Shown: one piece after another, positions 47,000 through 57,856 of the stretch | Layout: every line of letters begins with the position of its first letter | How positions within the stretch are numbered: position 1 is the first letter of the stretch | The notes under the pieces: generated by a model | Told to the model about the DNA's origin: nothing | Database searches by the model: none | The model's input: the letters and a program-made list of their open reading frames with translations, nothing else | Position numbers and translations under genes: made by a program | Assembly: GCA_013368315.1 (NCBI GenBank) | Contig: JAACJM010000321.1 | Coordinates: 1-64,000 of the forward strand | Length of the DNA: 64,000 nt | From: Tetrapyrgos nigripes | Taxonomy: Eukaryota > Basidiomycota > Agaricomycetes > Agaricales > Campanellaceae | Direction: 5' to 3'

Positions 47000-48362
47000 T
47001 ACAAAACTTACGGCCAAAATAACCATAGCTATCCATAGTACACAACGCTCAGGCTCTCAAGGTCTCAAGGAGGATTAAGCCATGTACCAGCGAGGTTCAC
47101 GGCTCTGGACCAAGGTCCATGCGCTGCAATCCACAGTGCGTTGCGTGTTCCTTACTTAAATTACGGTACATTATCATCTTGTAACTACAGTACACCGTAA
47201 ACTGTACAAATGTGAATCTAATTGATAACACCTTTCCAGCAATAAAATTGGCAGGCAGCTTCTCCCACTTAGTCCTACATGTGCCATTGTCCATCATCCC
47301 AGTTAGTCTCACACGCACGCTTTACGCCCCTCTGCACACTCTGCCAACGAACTAAGACATTCAAAATCACCACTAGACCAAAGTTTCACCTCATATTCCA
47401 AACCCAGATGTGGTATTTTTTCGTCAGAGAACAAGAGTAGAGTCATGTACCAGTTGTGTACCAGGGCTGACTGCAGAGTTGGACAGGGAACACTCTTGAC
47501 CCTTGAGTAATAAGGGTTCTGGCAGAAAGAACGAGAGAAGGTGTAGAGCGGAGAGTAGAGCAAGGAGCAATGTTGACAGGAAACTGACGGGAACCCATGA
47601 CGTGTTGACACCATGCGTCAGCATCACGTGTTGGCGTGTCGACGCGCGTCGCGCGCGACTTGCGTTACGTGTCTGGTCTGTCTTGTTTCTATTACATGAT
47701 TTATTAGAGGAGGTTTACTCTGGCTGAGACCATTGTAAGATCCTACTTCCCCAATAATTTGAACAACAGCGGGTACCATGACGGAGAATTTTGTATGATC
47801 AAAATTCGGAGTGTATGACTAAAATTCGGGTGTCGTCTTTACAGATTCCCCCCGGTTGAGCCATACTTCTCCAGACATTTCTTTCATGAAAAAGGCTGTC
47901 CCTGTTCCCTGTGAAAGTAATTACAGCCACAGTAGATACATACCTCAGGAGAATTCTGATTGTGTATGATCAAAAATCAGTTGTATGACTGAAATTCAAT
48001 TTCTGACCAAAATTCCCAACTTTGTACACCCTGAGCAGGATTATGCTGTTCTATGGTGCATCAGTGTTGCTTGAAGCCTTGACATGTAGTGTAGGGATCA
48101 TAGAGACATTATGATTCTGGATAGTATTATAGTAAATGAGTACTAAGTAGTAAGTAATTCAGTTAAAGTACAGTGTGGTACAGGCCATATTCTGGTCCCA
48201 TTGGCACTGGTTTGTGCCTTGTCTGAGAAGGCGAATGGTATTTTACCTTGGTATGTACAGTGACCTAAGGTCTTGACATATTCAACTACATATACTGTAC
48301 ACACAGCACTAGAGTCATGGAATTGGAATTTTGCTCATACAGGGTCTATTTTTATGTTACAC
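47000..48362. other. Interior of the putative element, left half
   Basis: No gene is supported. Several TGTATGA(C/T)-AAAATTC motifs lie at about 47794-48010, in the opposite orientation to the GAATTTCGGTCATACA boxes further right. A CG-rich palindromic run (cgcgcgtcgcgcgcg) lies at about 47642-47656. Confidence 0.4.
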
Positions 48363-48870
48363 CAGCTTGTACTGGACCTTAGATGCACTTTTTCTTGCTC
48401 TCAATATTGTAAATGAATGAAGCGTTGTGAGATAATCACCATAATGTGCGCAAACGGTACCGGTATTGCGATTCTGAACGAATTTCGATCATACAACAGT
48501 AATTTCAGTCATACACAGTTGTATAACATTGATTGTAGCCTACCGGACATTGAGCGCACGATGTCTTGCTCTCGGAACTGCAAATTGATGAAGCATATCT
48601 TCATTACGCACGGAAATAGCATCGGCGTAGGGATTTGGAAGGGATTTCAGTCATGCAACAGGAATTTCGGTCATACATGGGATTTTTGGTCATACAACTT
48701 AAATTGGGTTGGACCTTGAACGCACAATTTCTTGCCCTGGGACAACCCTTGGAGCTGCGAATCTGCGGAGCATAGTATAATCATCATCATTTCCCAGAGA
48801 AATAAGATCGGTACTAGGATTTCGAAGGAATTTTGGTCATACACAGGATTTGATAAGTATTGTAAATAAA
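48363..48870 (+). repeat. Three tandem ~170-bp repeats with GGTCATACA boxes
   Basis: Units start near 48363, 48545 and 48710. Each reads about: tgagcgcac-atttcttgctct, a run near aactgcaaat-tga-gaagca, cat-atcatcat, ggtattggcat-g, then aatttcggtcatacaac once or twice. Divergence is considerable. Confidence 0.6.
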
Positions 48871-48881
48871 ATATCATGGTG

Positions 48882-49281
48882 GCAATACCTAGTGTTGCAC
48901 CGGCTCGACTCCGGCTCACTCCGGCTCGGCTATGAACGGCTTGATGAAGTCATAACCGTGGCTTGGCTTTCGAGCCATAAACAACTCGTTGACTCCGGCT
49001 TGAGCTGAATCGAGCCGCCAGTTATTTATTTGAATACAGATCATACAGCGGCTACATGATTTTGTATACAGGTCTATTAAACGGCTCTAGACCTTGGGTC
49101 GTTTCCTGTATTCATCGTTTCAGGGTCTTTGTATGAGGCTCTCTATTTTAGGCTACAAAGCCAGCCAGAGCCGAGGTACACAGAGCCGGCTCATTTTTGT
49201 TCGACTCAGCTTGGCTAAACATCGGCTTGGCTCTCGGCTTAGCCGGAGTCGAGTCGAGCCACGTGCAACACTAGCAATACC
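48882..49281. mobile_element. hAT-type MITE, 384 bp, with 8-bp target duplication
   Basis: Element 48890-49273. Ends are TAGTGTTGCACCGGCTCGAC and its inverted partner ...CACGTGCAACACTA. It is flanked by GCAATACC on both sides (48882-48889 and 49274-49281). The interior is repetitive in GGCTCG/CGAGCC and has no frame. An 8-bp duplication and TAGxGxTGCA ends are typical of hAT non-autonomous elements. Confidence 0.88.
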
Positions 49282-49415
49282 CAATCAAAACCCTCACGTT
49301 AACATATCAGAGGATAAGAGGAGTACGCCAGCAATGTAGAGGGCAAACGACGAAAGCCCCAACTGAAAAGCGACGAGGCAAGCTGATGGACAGGACAAGA
49401 TGCTGTGCTGCCATG

Positions 49416-50052
49416 TGGCGGAATAGGGCTCCTAGCGGATCGGATGATCCGGCGCCATCCAAGCGATTGCTGCTTCGGATTCGGATTCGGATGGTGCTCC
49501 TCCTCCTCCTCCATCCGACGGATAGCATCCGACCAATCCGACGGTAATCCGCGGATGGAAAGCCCAACACTGGAAGTTTCAGAAGTACTATATAGTACTA
49601 TTACCAAGTAGAGAAATACACAAAAATAAATAACGGCCGCAACCAGTAGTATGTGTGGCTTCAACAGACAGCATTAATCCTTCATGGCGCTGACTGGTTT
49701 GAGTGTTTCGCGAACGCTGGCGCTCCGATATTGAAGGCGTGGTGTCGGGTCTGAAACCTAGACACATACTTTTCTATTCTTTAATTTATTATCTTTTCTC
49801 TCCAGCTCATATCCTTGGTTTATTTTCTGTTACTCTTTTGCATTCATTGGCCGCCACCATGTTGTTTATCTTATCTGTATGTCATGTGATCGTAGATATA
49901 CTATATAAGGGAAGCAGAACTCATCCGGCGATCATCCGTCGGATGTTCGGATACCATCCGGCGGATGCGGATTGGGATTTGCAGACCACCCATCCGAGCG
50001 GATGGCATCCGAATCCGACACAATCCGATCCGATAGGAGCCCTATGGCGGAA
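49416..50052. mobile_element. Second hAT-type non-autonomous element, 621 bp
   Basis: Element 49424-50044. Ends are TAGGGCTCCTAGCGGATCGG and inverted ATCCGATCCGATAGGAGCCCTA (the right end carries one change). The flanking 8-bp duplication is TGGCGGAA at 49416-49423 and 50045-50052. Sub-terminal regions are full of CATCCG/CGGATG repeats in both orientations. No transposase. Confidence 0.88.
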
Positions 50053-50276
50053 CAAGCCGTTGCAACGACATTGCCGCTTTCCGAAATGGGAAATGGGCTG
50101 TGGACCAGTGACGCTGGGGTCGTGAGAAGAGGTTCAGGAGGTGCTGGATTTTTTAAAAATCGCGCGCGAGCGGAGTGCTTTAATAAAAGTGCCTATGGTT
50201 GATCCATAGGTTTTATAAAACATCTTGCATGGTTAGACCATGCAATTTTTATAAAAAATGTGTGTTATGGCCTGAA

Positions 50277-50966
50277 CGGAGTTGGCTCTGGATTGGCAAG
50301 ACTTGTTAGAGAAGAATCAAGATTGGTGTGGAGGAGTGACGTTGTTGAGTAACTGGACTCGGTTCGCTGAAATGTCTGTTGTATTTATCGCTTTGTTACT
50401 ACTCTGGAATTGTACTTTAGTTGTACTTCTGGTTTTGTCTTCGCAAGACTGATTGCTACGGTGTACCAAGATCCAGCGTACAGACGAGACAGCTACAGCA
50501 TTCGTTCCTTTTCTGGAAGGAAACGCGCGTAGTGATAATCTGGGTTTAAGACTAGTGCTATTATGTTCTGTCTCGTCCTTGCAGAAGATTGCAGGTCTGT
50601 AAGCTGTGTTCGAGGAGTTTCTTTTTCCTCTAATATATTCTTGTGTCTTACGATAGAGAAATTCGCCAGCCCTCAACAGCCCTCAACAGCCTTTAACAGC
50701 CCTGCATCTTCTCCCGAACAAACTTCTCCCAACTGCCCCTGAAGCATTGTATCCACATATGTAAAAAGAACCTGATAAAGAATGCCACTCGACATCCTTG
50801 TTAATGTTTGGAATGACATTCCCGAAGTTTATTGTAATTTATCGTGCACAGGATATAGTTTGGATATAGTGCTCCAGGCCAGATGCCCCAATTCACTGAA
50901 TAGCCTCAGCCCGTTCGTTTAAAGGGAAGACAAATTTCATCGACGACGCTGAAATCACCTACAGTC
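50277..50966. other. Upstream region of the caspase-like gene
   Basis: No gene is supported. A cagccctcaacagccctcaaca short repeat lies near 50670-50705. Confidence 0.35.
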
Positions 50967-53846
50967 ATGTTACTCAGTCAACACAATGTAACGGTTCACA
51001 CCGTCTCGGAACTGCTCTGGTATCTACAACGGTAAGTAGAATTCATATCTATTCCCATTGCTTCATCCTAATCTTCGTTGAAAACCTAGTCCTTCTGTTC
51101 CTTCTGAAACGAGGTAATGCATATCTACAGAGATGCAGAGGTGCTGACAACATCATGATACTAACTTGTATCCCCTATATCTCATCTAATAGCCCTGAAT
51201 CTGTCTCGAATGCAGAACGTGATGTGTCTAACAGTCTTCAAGATTCTTCGATGGAAATCTTAGAAGGTGATTTGTCCCAGTAAGTACTATCCTGCGTAAT
51301 CATTCCTCCGAGTCAGGTGCTACAACAATTCAATAGACTGGGACCCAGTCCTCCACGTATCATTTCCATTGATCGGTGAGTCATGTTGTCGTCAACAAAT
51401 GATTCAATCTTCAATTCGCTCCTGCTCTAGTCCACGTTCCTCCTTATTCGCTTTAATCATCGGCATCGACGAGTATCTCGATCGTAACATAAAGAATCTC
51501 AGTGGAGCCGTAGCCGATGCAGACTCTGTTCGAGATTTCCTGTTACAAGACGTCGGCGTGCCGCAAGAACAAATCAAGAATCTTCGTAATTCAGAGGCAA
51601 CGAGACTCGCGATTGAAACCGAAATTCAGAATCTCTCCGGCAGCTCAGCTATCAAGGAGAATACTCCTATCCTGATCTTTTATGCAGGCCACGGTGCGCA
51701 GATGCCTGCTGGGGATTTGCCAGCTAGAGATGGGAAGATTCAAATGCTTGTTCCGTATGACTTTGCTCTCGCTGGGTCGGAGGATGAACGAGGACAAGGC
51801 GTACTTGATGTGAGACTTTCGTCTCTACTCGCAGACCTTACTTCAAAGAAAGGGGACAATATCGTGAGTGCAAAATTATCATTTTTGCATTATTGATGAC
51901 TTAGCATAAACCTAGACTTGCATATTCGATTCCTGTCATTCTGGTTCTGGTACGCGCGGTGACGAAAAGGATCATACCTTTGCGGTTCGTAGTATCGAGC
52001 TTCCTCAAAGTTATACTATCCCACCGTCAATCTTTCCTTCTCATTCCGATTTGGAGTCATCCCGAATATCCGCCATCGCAAAAGGTTCGGAGAACGTGGG
52101 ACTGCAATCTCATGTTCTCCTCACTGCGTGCTTGCCCCACCAGGAGGCCAAGGAGCGACACGGCGCGGGTGCATTCACCAGTGCCTTGTTGACATTGTTG
52201 CGAGAACAAGGGCTCGACCAACTCACCTATCGGGGAGTGATAGCCAATCTTCCAGACCTTCCGTTGTAAGCAAGAAGCCTATACATCTGGTCTTCGATGT
52301 GCTAACTGTATTCTAGACAGAATCCTCAATGCGAAGGCGTCCACCAAGATCGTGTTCTGTTCAACTCCAAGGTGCCCAGCCCCAGATGCGAACTGTATCC
52401 TGTGAAACGTAGCGTTGACAAACCTGGCCATTTTATGCTTCAAGCAGGAGAAGCACATGGAATTACCGCGGGAGCCGAGTTTGATATCTACTCGGATAAG
52501 GACATGACCTCTTTCATCTGCAGTGTCTATGTCTCTGGAGCACCGTCTTGCTTCAATGCTTTGTGCACTATCAAGCCCGAAGCCAAGTCCAGTCCAGCTC
52601 TTCTGCAAGAGGTAGACTTTCCAGAATCTGCGTACGCCTTGCAAACGCGCGCCGGGGTGCGAAAGCCACTGCGTGTCTCGATTCCACTCGCCGAAGATTT
52701 CATTGATGTATTCCGGCTCATAGCTTCTGATATGCAGAGCGGTGACAATGCAATACTGCTTGTTGACAGCGAAGACGAGCAGCCGGATCTAATCGTCTCT
52801 TTACATTCTTCACCTCAATCCCTCGCAATCGCGCATTTCAAAATCATGTCTCTGCTTTGTCGTCAGCATGGGTTCACTAGGATGCCTTTCGATATTCCCC
52901 TAGATGGAGCAGATTCGGCAAAAAAATTTCATCATATCCTTCGAAGCGCAGCACATTTCTACGACCATCTCCATTGTTCGGCCAACTCGAAATCCGAACA
53001 TATCAATGAAGGGACGAATATCGAGATAGATTGTTTTCAATTAAAAGATACTGGAGACTTGTCCAGCTTTGAGGTCATCTTTGCTCCGGATCCTGAAGGG
53101 AAGAATCTGAATATTGGGGGAGTGTAAGGGACCAGGCTAAGAGTCTCGAGAACCGTAGATGGACTCATATAGCGAGGTGCCTTAGGCCATGAATAAAGGC
53201 ATAGAGAAAAGAGTTGATAAGGCTAAAGAACTACTATGAAATATACAAGTATTTATAAGAATACTAAAAGGAGTAGTAGTAGTCTAACATATGATAAAAG
53301 GTCTAAGGAACGTAGGAGCTAGGAGGATTGGGGAGCTACCCATGACAGGGAGTAATCACAATTGACATAGATCGAACACAGAACGAGAAAGTGGACGAGT
53401 TGCCTGCATATGGATACAAGATCACGAACAACACCGGGTTGAATCTGTATTCATCTTTGTTTTATTTTGATTTTAGTGATTTGAGTATCGGTACGTCAAA
53501 CTCTAGCTTCTTGTTGTGCCCCTATTCATGTTACTAACTATCATGTATAGAGGCATACTTCCTTCCACCCACTGCGAAACATGGAATGATAGAAACATCT
53601 CTTCCAGCTCACGGTTGTCTATTAATAGGTTCGGGATATAGTTATTTCGTCAGAGAAGGACAAGATGTCGACGTAGGCGCGTTAAAACTCTTTCTGTCGA
53701 CGGATTATGTTGAATATCGGAGAATTGCCCAAAAATCTCCTTTTGAAGATGATCATCTCGCAACAAAGCAAGTGAATAGGTCGTCTAAAAGAAGTTTGTG
53801 GGACACGATGACGGTGACTATCGTACAGAGGAAGAGGCATGTTTGA
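50967..53846 (+). pseudogene. Caspase-like (peptidase C14) gene disrupted by a solo LTR
   Basis: Exons 50967-51031, 51090-51113, 51193-51279, 51337-51375, 51431-51863, 51916-52265, 52317-53122 + 53353-53490 (one exon cut by the LTR) and 53551-53846. Without the insert the total is 2238 bases (745 residues) and every phase closes. The caspase fold starts at about residue 74 (SLFALIIGIDEYLD). The His of YAGHGA is residue 159 and the Cys of DSCHSG is 223. TACLPHQEAKERHGAGAFTS follows, as in the C14 proteins common in Agaricomycetes. The function of this class is unproven; cell-death or self/non-self roles are only proposed. As it stands, translation stops at a TAA three bases into the LTR, at about residue 602. 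The whole catalytic domain remains but ~143 C-terminal residues are lost, so a truncated active protein is possible. Confidence 0.92.
53118..53352. mobile_element. Solo LTR, 225 bp, with 5-bp target duplication
   Basis: LTR 53123-53347 begins TGTAAGGGACCAGG and ends CCCATGACA, flanked on both sides by GGGAG (53118-53122, 53348-53352). No internal retroelement sequence remains, so it arose by LTR-LTR recombination. It interrupts exon 7 of the caspase-like gene. Confidence 0.9.
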
Positions 53847-54932
53847 TACTGCATGAAAGCTTTGCGAGCTACCGCTTCACGTGGGAATAAAAATGCCCTT
53901 ATTTGATTAGTTGGAACACTAGTAGTACAATGAGCTTCCTCAACGCAAGGATGATGGTAGAGGACAAGAGAAAAAAAGACCGGATCCAGACATGTGCACT
54001 GCAGCGTCAGGGTCATTGGGAAGAGGATGACTCAAGGATAACAACGTCAGGAAAATCATAAGGAACTAACCCAGTAGCCAAACACCAAAATCAAGACTTC
54101 TAATGGTGCGTGTACAGAAATATTTAGGTAGTGATCTCCTTCGTACCTCGTTCATATTGCATCGCCCTCGTCTAATGTTCCACACCTCGTACTATATGCT
54201 AGTCCAAAAATAAAGGCGGTCTCACCTCTCCGACGTCCATTCTGAGTTGGGCCTCGAGGCGCTTTCAACACGCTGCTAGTACTACTAGACATTGGGAGTC
54301 ACTTAAATCACAGAATATCTTGGACGTCGACTCAGACTGTAGGCCTTTTCTGGCAAACCCAGTACAGGTAAGCGTGATTTTCACTCCCTGCCACAAATTT
54401 ATACCTTACAAGTACCTCGCCAGATGCTTGCGAGTTCGAGACAAGGTACGACCAAGCTCCTTTCAAGTGATACTGATCGTAATAGAAATACACCGCCTGC
54501 ACGCTGCGAGCTCCGTCCTGCCTGTCCAAAAATAAAAGCGGTCACAGATTCGTAATTCTCCGTTTCTGATGTCTATTCGGAATTCTGTACCACATATTAC
54601 TACTGCTAGCTAGACCTGACTCCAGGATCTTCAGAGAATGTCGACGTACTACATCGCAGTTGACCACTTCCAAATTTCTGGATGCAACGTATTCCAAGCT
54701 GAGTGCCCTGAGGTGCGAGCTTGATTTTGAAGATATTTAATTTCCTGAAGGTCGACAACCTTCCTCTACATAGCTGACCTGTCTAGGCAATCTCCAGGTC
54801 TACACGACGGTGACATACCCCCGCCTTGAATCGGCGCCAGTAATAGAATCTTCATACATTCGAACTTACTAATGATCTGCAGCCTTCGCGCAAGGCAGAT
54901 GATCATTGTATGTGTGATTTGAGTGGATGGAG
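53847..54932. other. Intergenic with a possible minus-strand gene relic
   Basis: Minus-strand coding-like pieces at 54333-54529 (VYFYYDQYHLKGAWSYLVSN...YKFVAG) and about 54625-54730 (LGIRCIQKFGSGQLRCSTST) may be exons of a small gene. They cannot be joined cleanly and the family is unknown. A short motif, gtccaaaaataaa-gcggtc, occurs twice (54202 and 54523). Confidence 0.3.
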
Positions 54933-54939
54933 TATAAAA
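54933..54939 (+). promoter_or_regulatory. TATA box of the small secreted protein gene
   Basis: TATAAAA, about 155 bp before the start codon. The leader between contains a likely 5'-UTR intron. Confidence 0.55.
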
Positions 54940-55090
54940 GCAGGACTGTTCCGATCCTTTGACCTCATCACACTTCCTCCAATCCTTCCTCACCCACTCA
55001 CACTCACAGCCTACAGGTGACTTTTCTTCTGGGCCATGCCAGTGCGCTTACTTACTCTACTTGCTCACCCTCTTGCAGTTTATTATAACT

Positions 55091-55686
55091 ATGCGCTTCT
55101 TCGCTGTAGTCTCTGCTCTTGCTGCTGCTGGCTTTGCCACTGCTCAGGAATCCGCACGTTTCGGTTCAGTCGCTGTTAGCCCTTGTGGCGGCTTCAAGGG
55201 TGGTAATGTGAGCCTATACTCGCCGTTATGAATCAAATTCACCTACTTATTTCCTCATTTCTTCGACACTCGCAGGCCATTACGCTCACATATAACGCTA
55301 CCACCGCCATCCAACAAGGCAATGTTCCTGAATCCGTTAGTTTCTGGGTTCAGGGTGTCAATGTGACCGACGGAGTCCAAACTCCCGTTAGTCCGTTCTT
55401 CAGACTCGCGCACAACGACAATTTCGATTCTCAGGCAGACCCGATCTTCACCACTCAAATCACCGTGAGTATCCCATAATTTACTTCTATAATACTGGCA
55501 GAGAACGCTTCAGTTTCCAGACACGATGATACTGACTGCGTTCGAATTTCGTAGGTTCCTGAGCCATTCGGCGACTTCATTAATGCCCCGTTCTTCGTGG
55601 TTACGGCGTTCATCATTCATGGTAGCGACGGACTCGTCGAGTTTGGTGGTGTTGAGGACGAATGCCCTCAAATCCAACCCAATTGA
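55091..55686 (+). CDS. Small secreted protein, 145 residues
   Basis: Three exons: 55091-55207, 55276-55464 and 55555-55686, with all phases zero. A 19-residue signal peptide (MRFFAVVSALAAAGFATAQ) precedes a mature chain of about 126 residues with only two cysteines (CGG near the start, CPQ near the end). One sequon-like NATT and one NVTD are possible N-glycosylation sites. Beta-rich stretches (ITLTYNATTAIQQGNVPESV, SVSFWVQGVNV, FFVVTAFIIHGSDG) suggest a compact beta fold. A probable 5'-UTR intron (GTGACT at 55017 to TTGCAG at 55078) ends 12 bases before the ATG. Extracellular; role unknown. Comparable secreted proteins are common in Agaricomycetes. Confidence 0.85.
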
Positions 55687-56020
55687 ATGGGTATGAGTTG
55701 AGAGTATTGGTCAGTGTTGGGATTCGTAAAGTTGCGTCAAGGACAATGACGGACTGACTGACTGAGCGTTTGTGGACTGTGATACTTACTCCAGACTTTG
55801 TGATACGCTTTGCTCTCATAAATCTTGTTTGTACTTGCGAAGAATATTACTGTCGCTCGTTTAATCGTGAACTTGAGTCCCCAAATAAAACGTGGATAAA
55901 ACGTGAAAACCACGTTTGATGACATCATGTCAACGCGTCGTATTGCTCTCTCACTCTAACCATCACCACCGTCTCTCCTTCCTACTTTTTCTTCCGCACA
56001 ACCTTTAAGAATCCTCAACT
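55687..56020. other. Intergenic
   Basis: No gene seen. It is the 3' flank of the secreted protein gene and the promoter side of the next gene. An acgtg-aaaaccacg inverted motif lies near 55890-55915. Confidence 0.3.
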
Positions 56021-57375
56021 ATGCCCTCAAATAGTCGTAATCAAAAGCGCAGAGCCTCCTCTGAACCAGAAGAACCGTCCAAACCCAAGAAGCCGCGTGC
56101 ATCCCGCAAGTCTCAACTTGTGAATGAGGAGGAAATAGACATAGACGAGGAGGCGGAGAAAAAGGAGGAGAGGAAGCGAGCGAAGGAGGCAAAGAAGGAA
56201 TGGGAGTCGTCTCTGGTACCGTGGAAGACAGATGAAGAGTTCAAATGGCCCACTGGAACGCTGGTGAGTGTTGGTTTGTTTAGTTTGGAACTTTGGGCGA
56301 TGGGTATGGTACCGGAAGGAACGAGAATAGGTCTGGGGTGTTGGGAGTGTTACTCAAAGTAACTCTGGAGAATGGTGCTACTGGGATGCTTTCCAGGCAG
56401 CAGCACCAATGCCACTCGTCGAAAATTGGCCCAAACGCTTCGCCCATTTATGGCATATTGCGAACATGTAGCTTGGCAGATGTCCTTTCATGTCCCTAGA
56501 GCTTCGTTTTGCATCTCTGAGGGCGCTAGACCGTCCTCTCTTCTACCATAAATTGTTCCTTTACGATATAACTGACTGTTTCCAATCTTCTCTAATACAT
56601 AGGCTATGTACAAAAGCGACGGTACGTCTCAGTCTTCTTCCTCTATTCCTTAATGCTCTGGCTTACAATCCATGCTTCGTTGCACCATCTTTCTTTCTTG
56701 TAATCAACCCGACTCAACCGATCGCTCGATTTTCTCCGGAAACCTCTCTGTATATGTACAGCAAAATCCCAATACGCCCTCACCGACACCGACCTTCTCT
56801 CCCTCCCACATGAATCCATACCGCCAAAATCCTTCTTCAAATACCACGACGTACGAGATCTTGCGAAACGGAAATGGGAAGCCGGTGCGATGAAGGTTAA
56901 GGAGGGCTGGGAACTGCCTGAGGTGAGTGTTTGCATACCGTCATTGTTTCACTGATCTTCGTGGCACTGGTTATTTTTCTGTTCTTCGGCCATATATCTT
57001 ACATCTTCTTCATTCTCGTCTACTCGCTATCTTTTTCTTTCTTTCTCCGTCCTTCCTCCCAAGCCCGCTTTCTATATCTATCTACTCACCGCTGACTTAC
57101 ATCCACAGGTGCGCAACAAAGGCGAAATCCACCTCTTCAAGAAAACCGACTCTACCATCATCCCTAATTCCTCAACAAGAACAAAGTCTTCTCCCTCAAC
57201 CCAATCATCTCCCTCGTCCTCAACACCGTCACCCTCAAAACCATCATCCCCGACACGCTGGAGCGACCTCGGCTTTGTGTACATTCGCATGATTGGTGTA
57301 CACGACGGGAGTGATAAGACAAGTACGAGTGAAGGGACGAGGACGAGGGGGAGGGGCCGGAAGGGTGACGAGTGA
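56021..57375 (+). CDS. Basic, probably nuclear protein of 229 residues
   Basis: Exons 56021-56263, 56603-56621 (a 19-base microexon), 56762-56922 and 57109-57375. Phases close to 230 codons with TGA. The N-terminus is Lys/Arg-rich with likely nuclear localisation signals (RNQKRRASSEPEEPSKPKKP, KKEERKRAKEAKKEW). A conserved-looking core follows: PWKTDEEFKWPTGTL, SQYALTDTDLLSLPHESIPP and KYHDVRDLAKRKW. The Ser/Pro/Thr-rich tail ends in Arg/Gly-rich RTRGRGRKGDE. The core resembles XPA C-terminal-like modules in texture, but this is an impression only. The first intron (339 bp) is long for this genome and contains a decayed coding-like piece (WDAFQAAAPMPLVENWPKRF), so an extra exon or inserted fragment is possible. 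Confidence 0.65.
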
Positions 57376-57856
57376 CGAGTGACCGGTAGGGTGGAAGATG
57401 AGGGCGTGGAAGCTTGAGGGTGACGGACAGCGGGTGGTGGTGTAGAGTTGGGGAGAGGAGGCTCTATTGCTAGTAGCTCCAGCCTACGTCACATTTACGA
57501 CTTGTGTACCGTCTTAATAACTGATTTCTGTTGGACATTTAGTCGTCTACGACGAGCATATATATGATTTACACTACACAAATACCCTAGCAAGGGACGA
57601 AGTGCAAGAGTACGCAGTAAAAGTCCAAAATATGTTTTGCCCGGCCGACCATTAGAAGTAGAAATACAGATTCGTTTTGCTCCTTTACAAAAGACTGCTC
57701 ACATTTCAACCTGCATTTCCTCACTCCCATTGTTCAACCCTCATCCTCGTCCGCATCATCATCAACTCTCTCGACCGAGACATTTCCAAGTCCTAAACCG
57801 GCATTAACACTGGAGCTGGTACCCGCACCAGCACTACCGGTACCGTTGTACCCACT
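57376..57856. other. Intergenic between convergent genes
   Basis: No gene seen. Confidence 0.35.

Larger units (their letters stand above)
46904..50276. mobile_element. Putative inverted-repeat element with hairpin-bearing ends
   Basis: About 95 bp at 46904-46999 recurs inverted at 50182-50276. Shared order from the outside: ccataaca, ttataaaa, GCATGG-TAACCATGC hairpin, ttataaaa, CTATGG-TCAACCATAG hairpin, gcactttta. Each end thus has two short palindromes separated by TTATAAAA. The interior (3.2 kb) shows no transposase frame; it has a set of ~170-bp repeats and two nested MITEs. No clean target duplication could be set, so the exact ends are uncertain. Confidence 0.5.

Noticed and set aside
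51369..51430. Start codon at 51369 for the caspase-like gene
   Set aside because: This ATG lies in an intron (GTGAGT...GCTCTAG). The upstream exons from 50967 splice in phase through four small exons.
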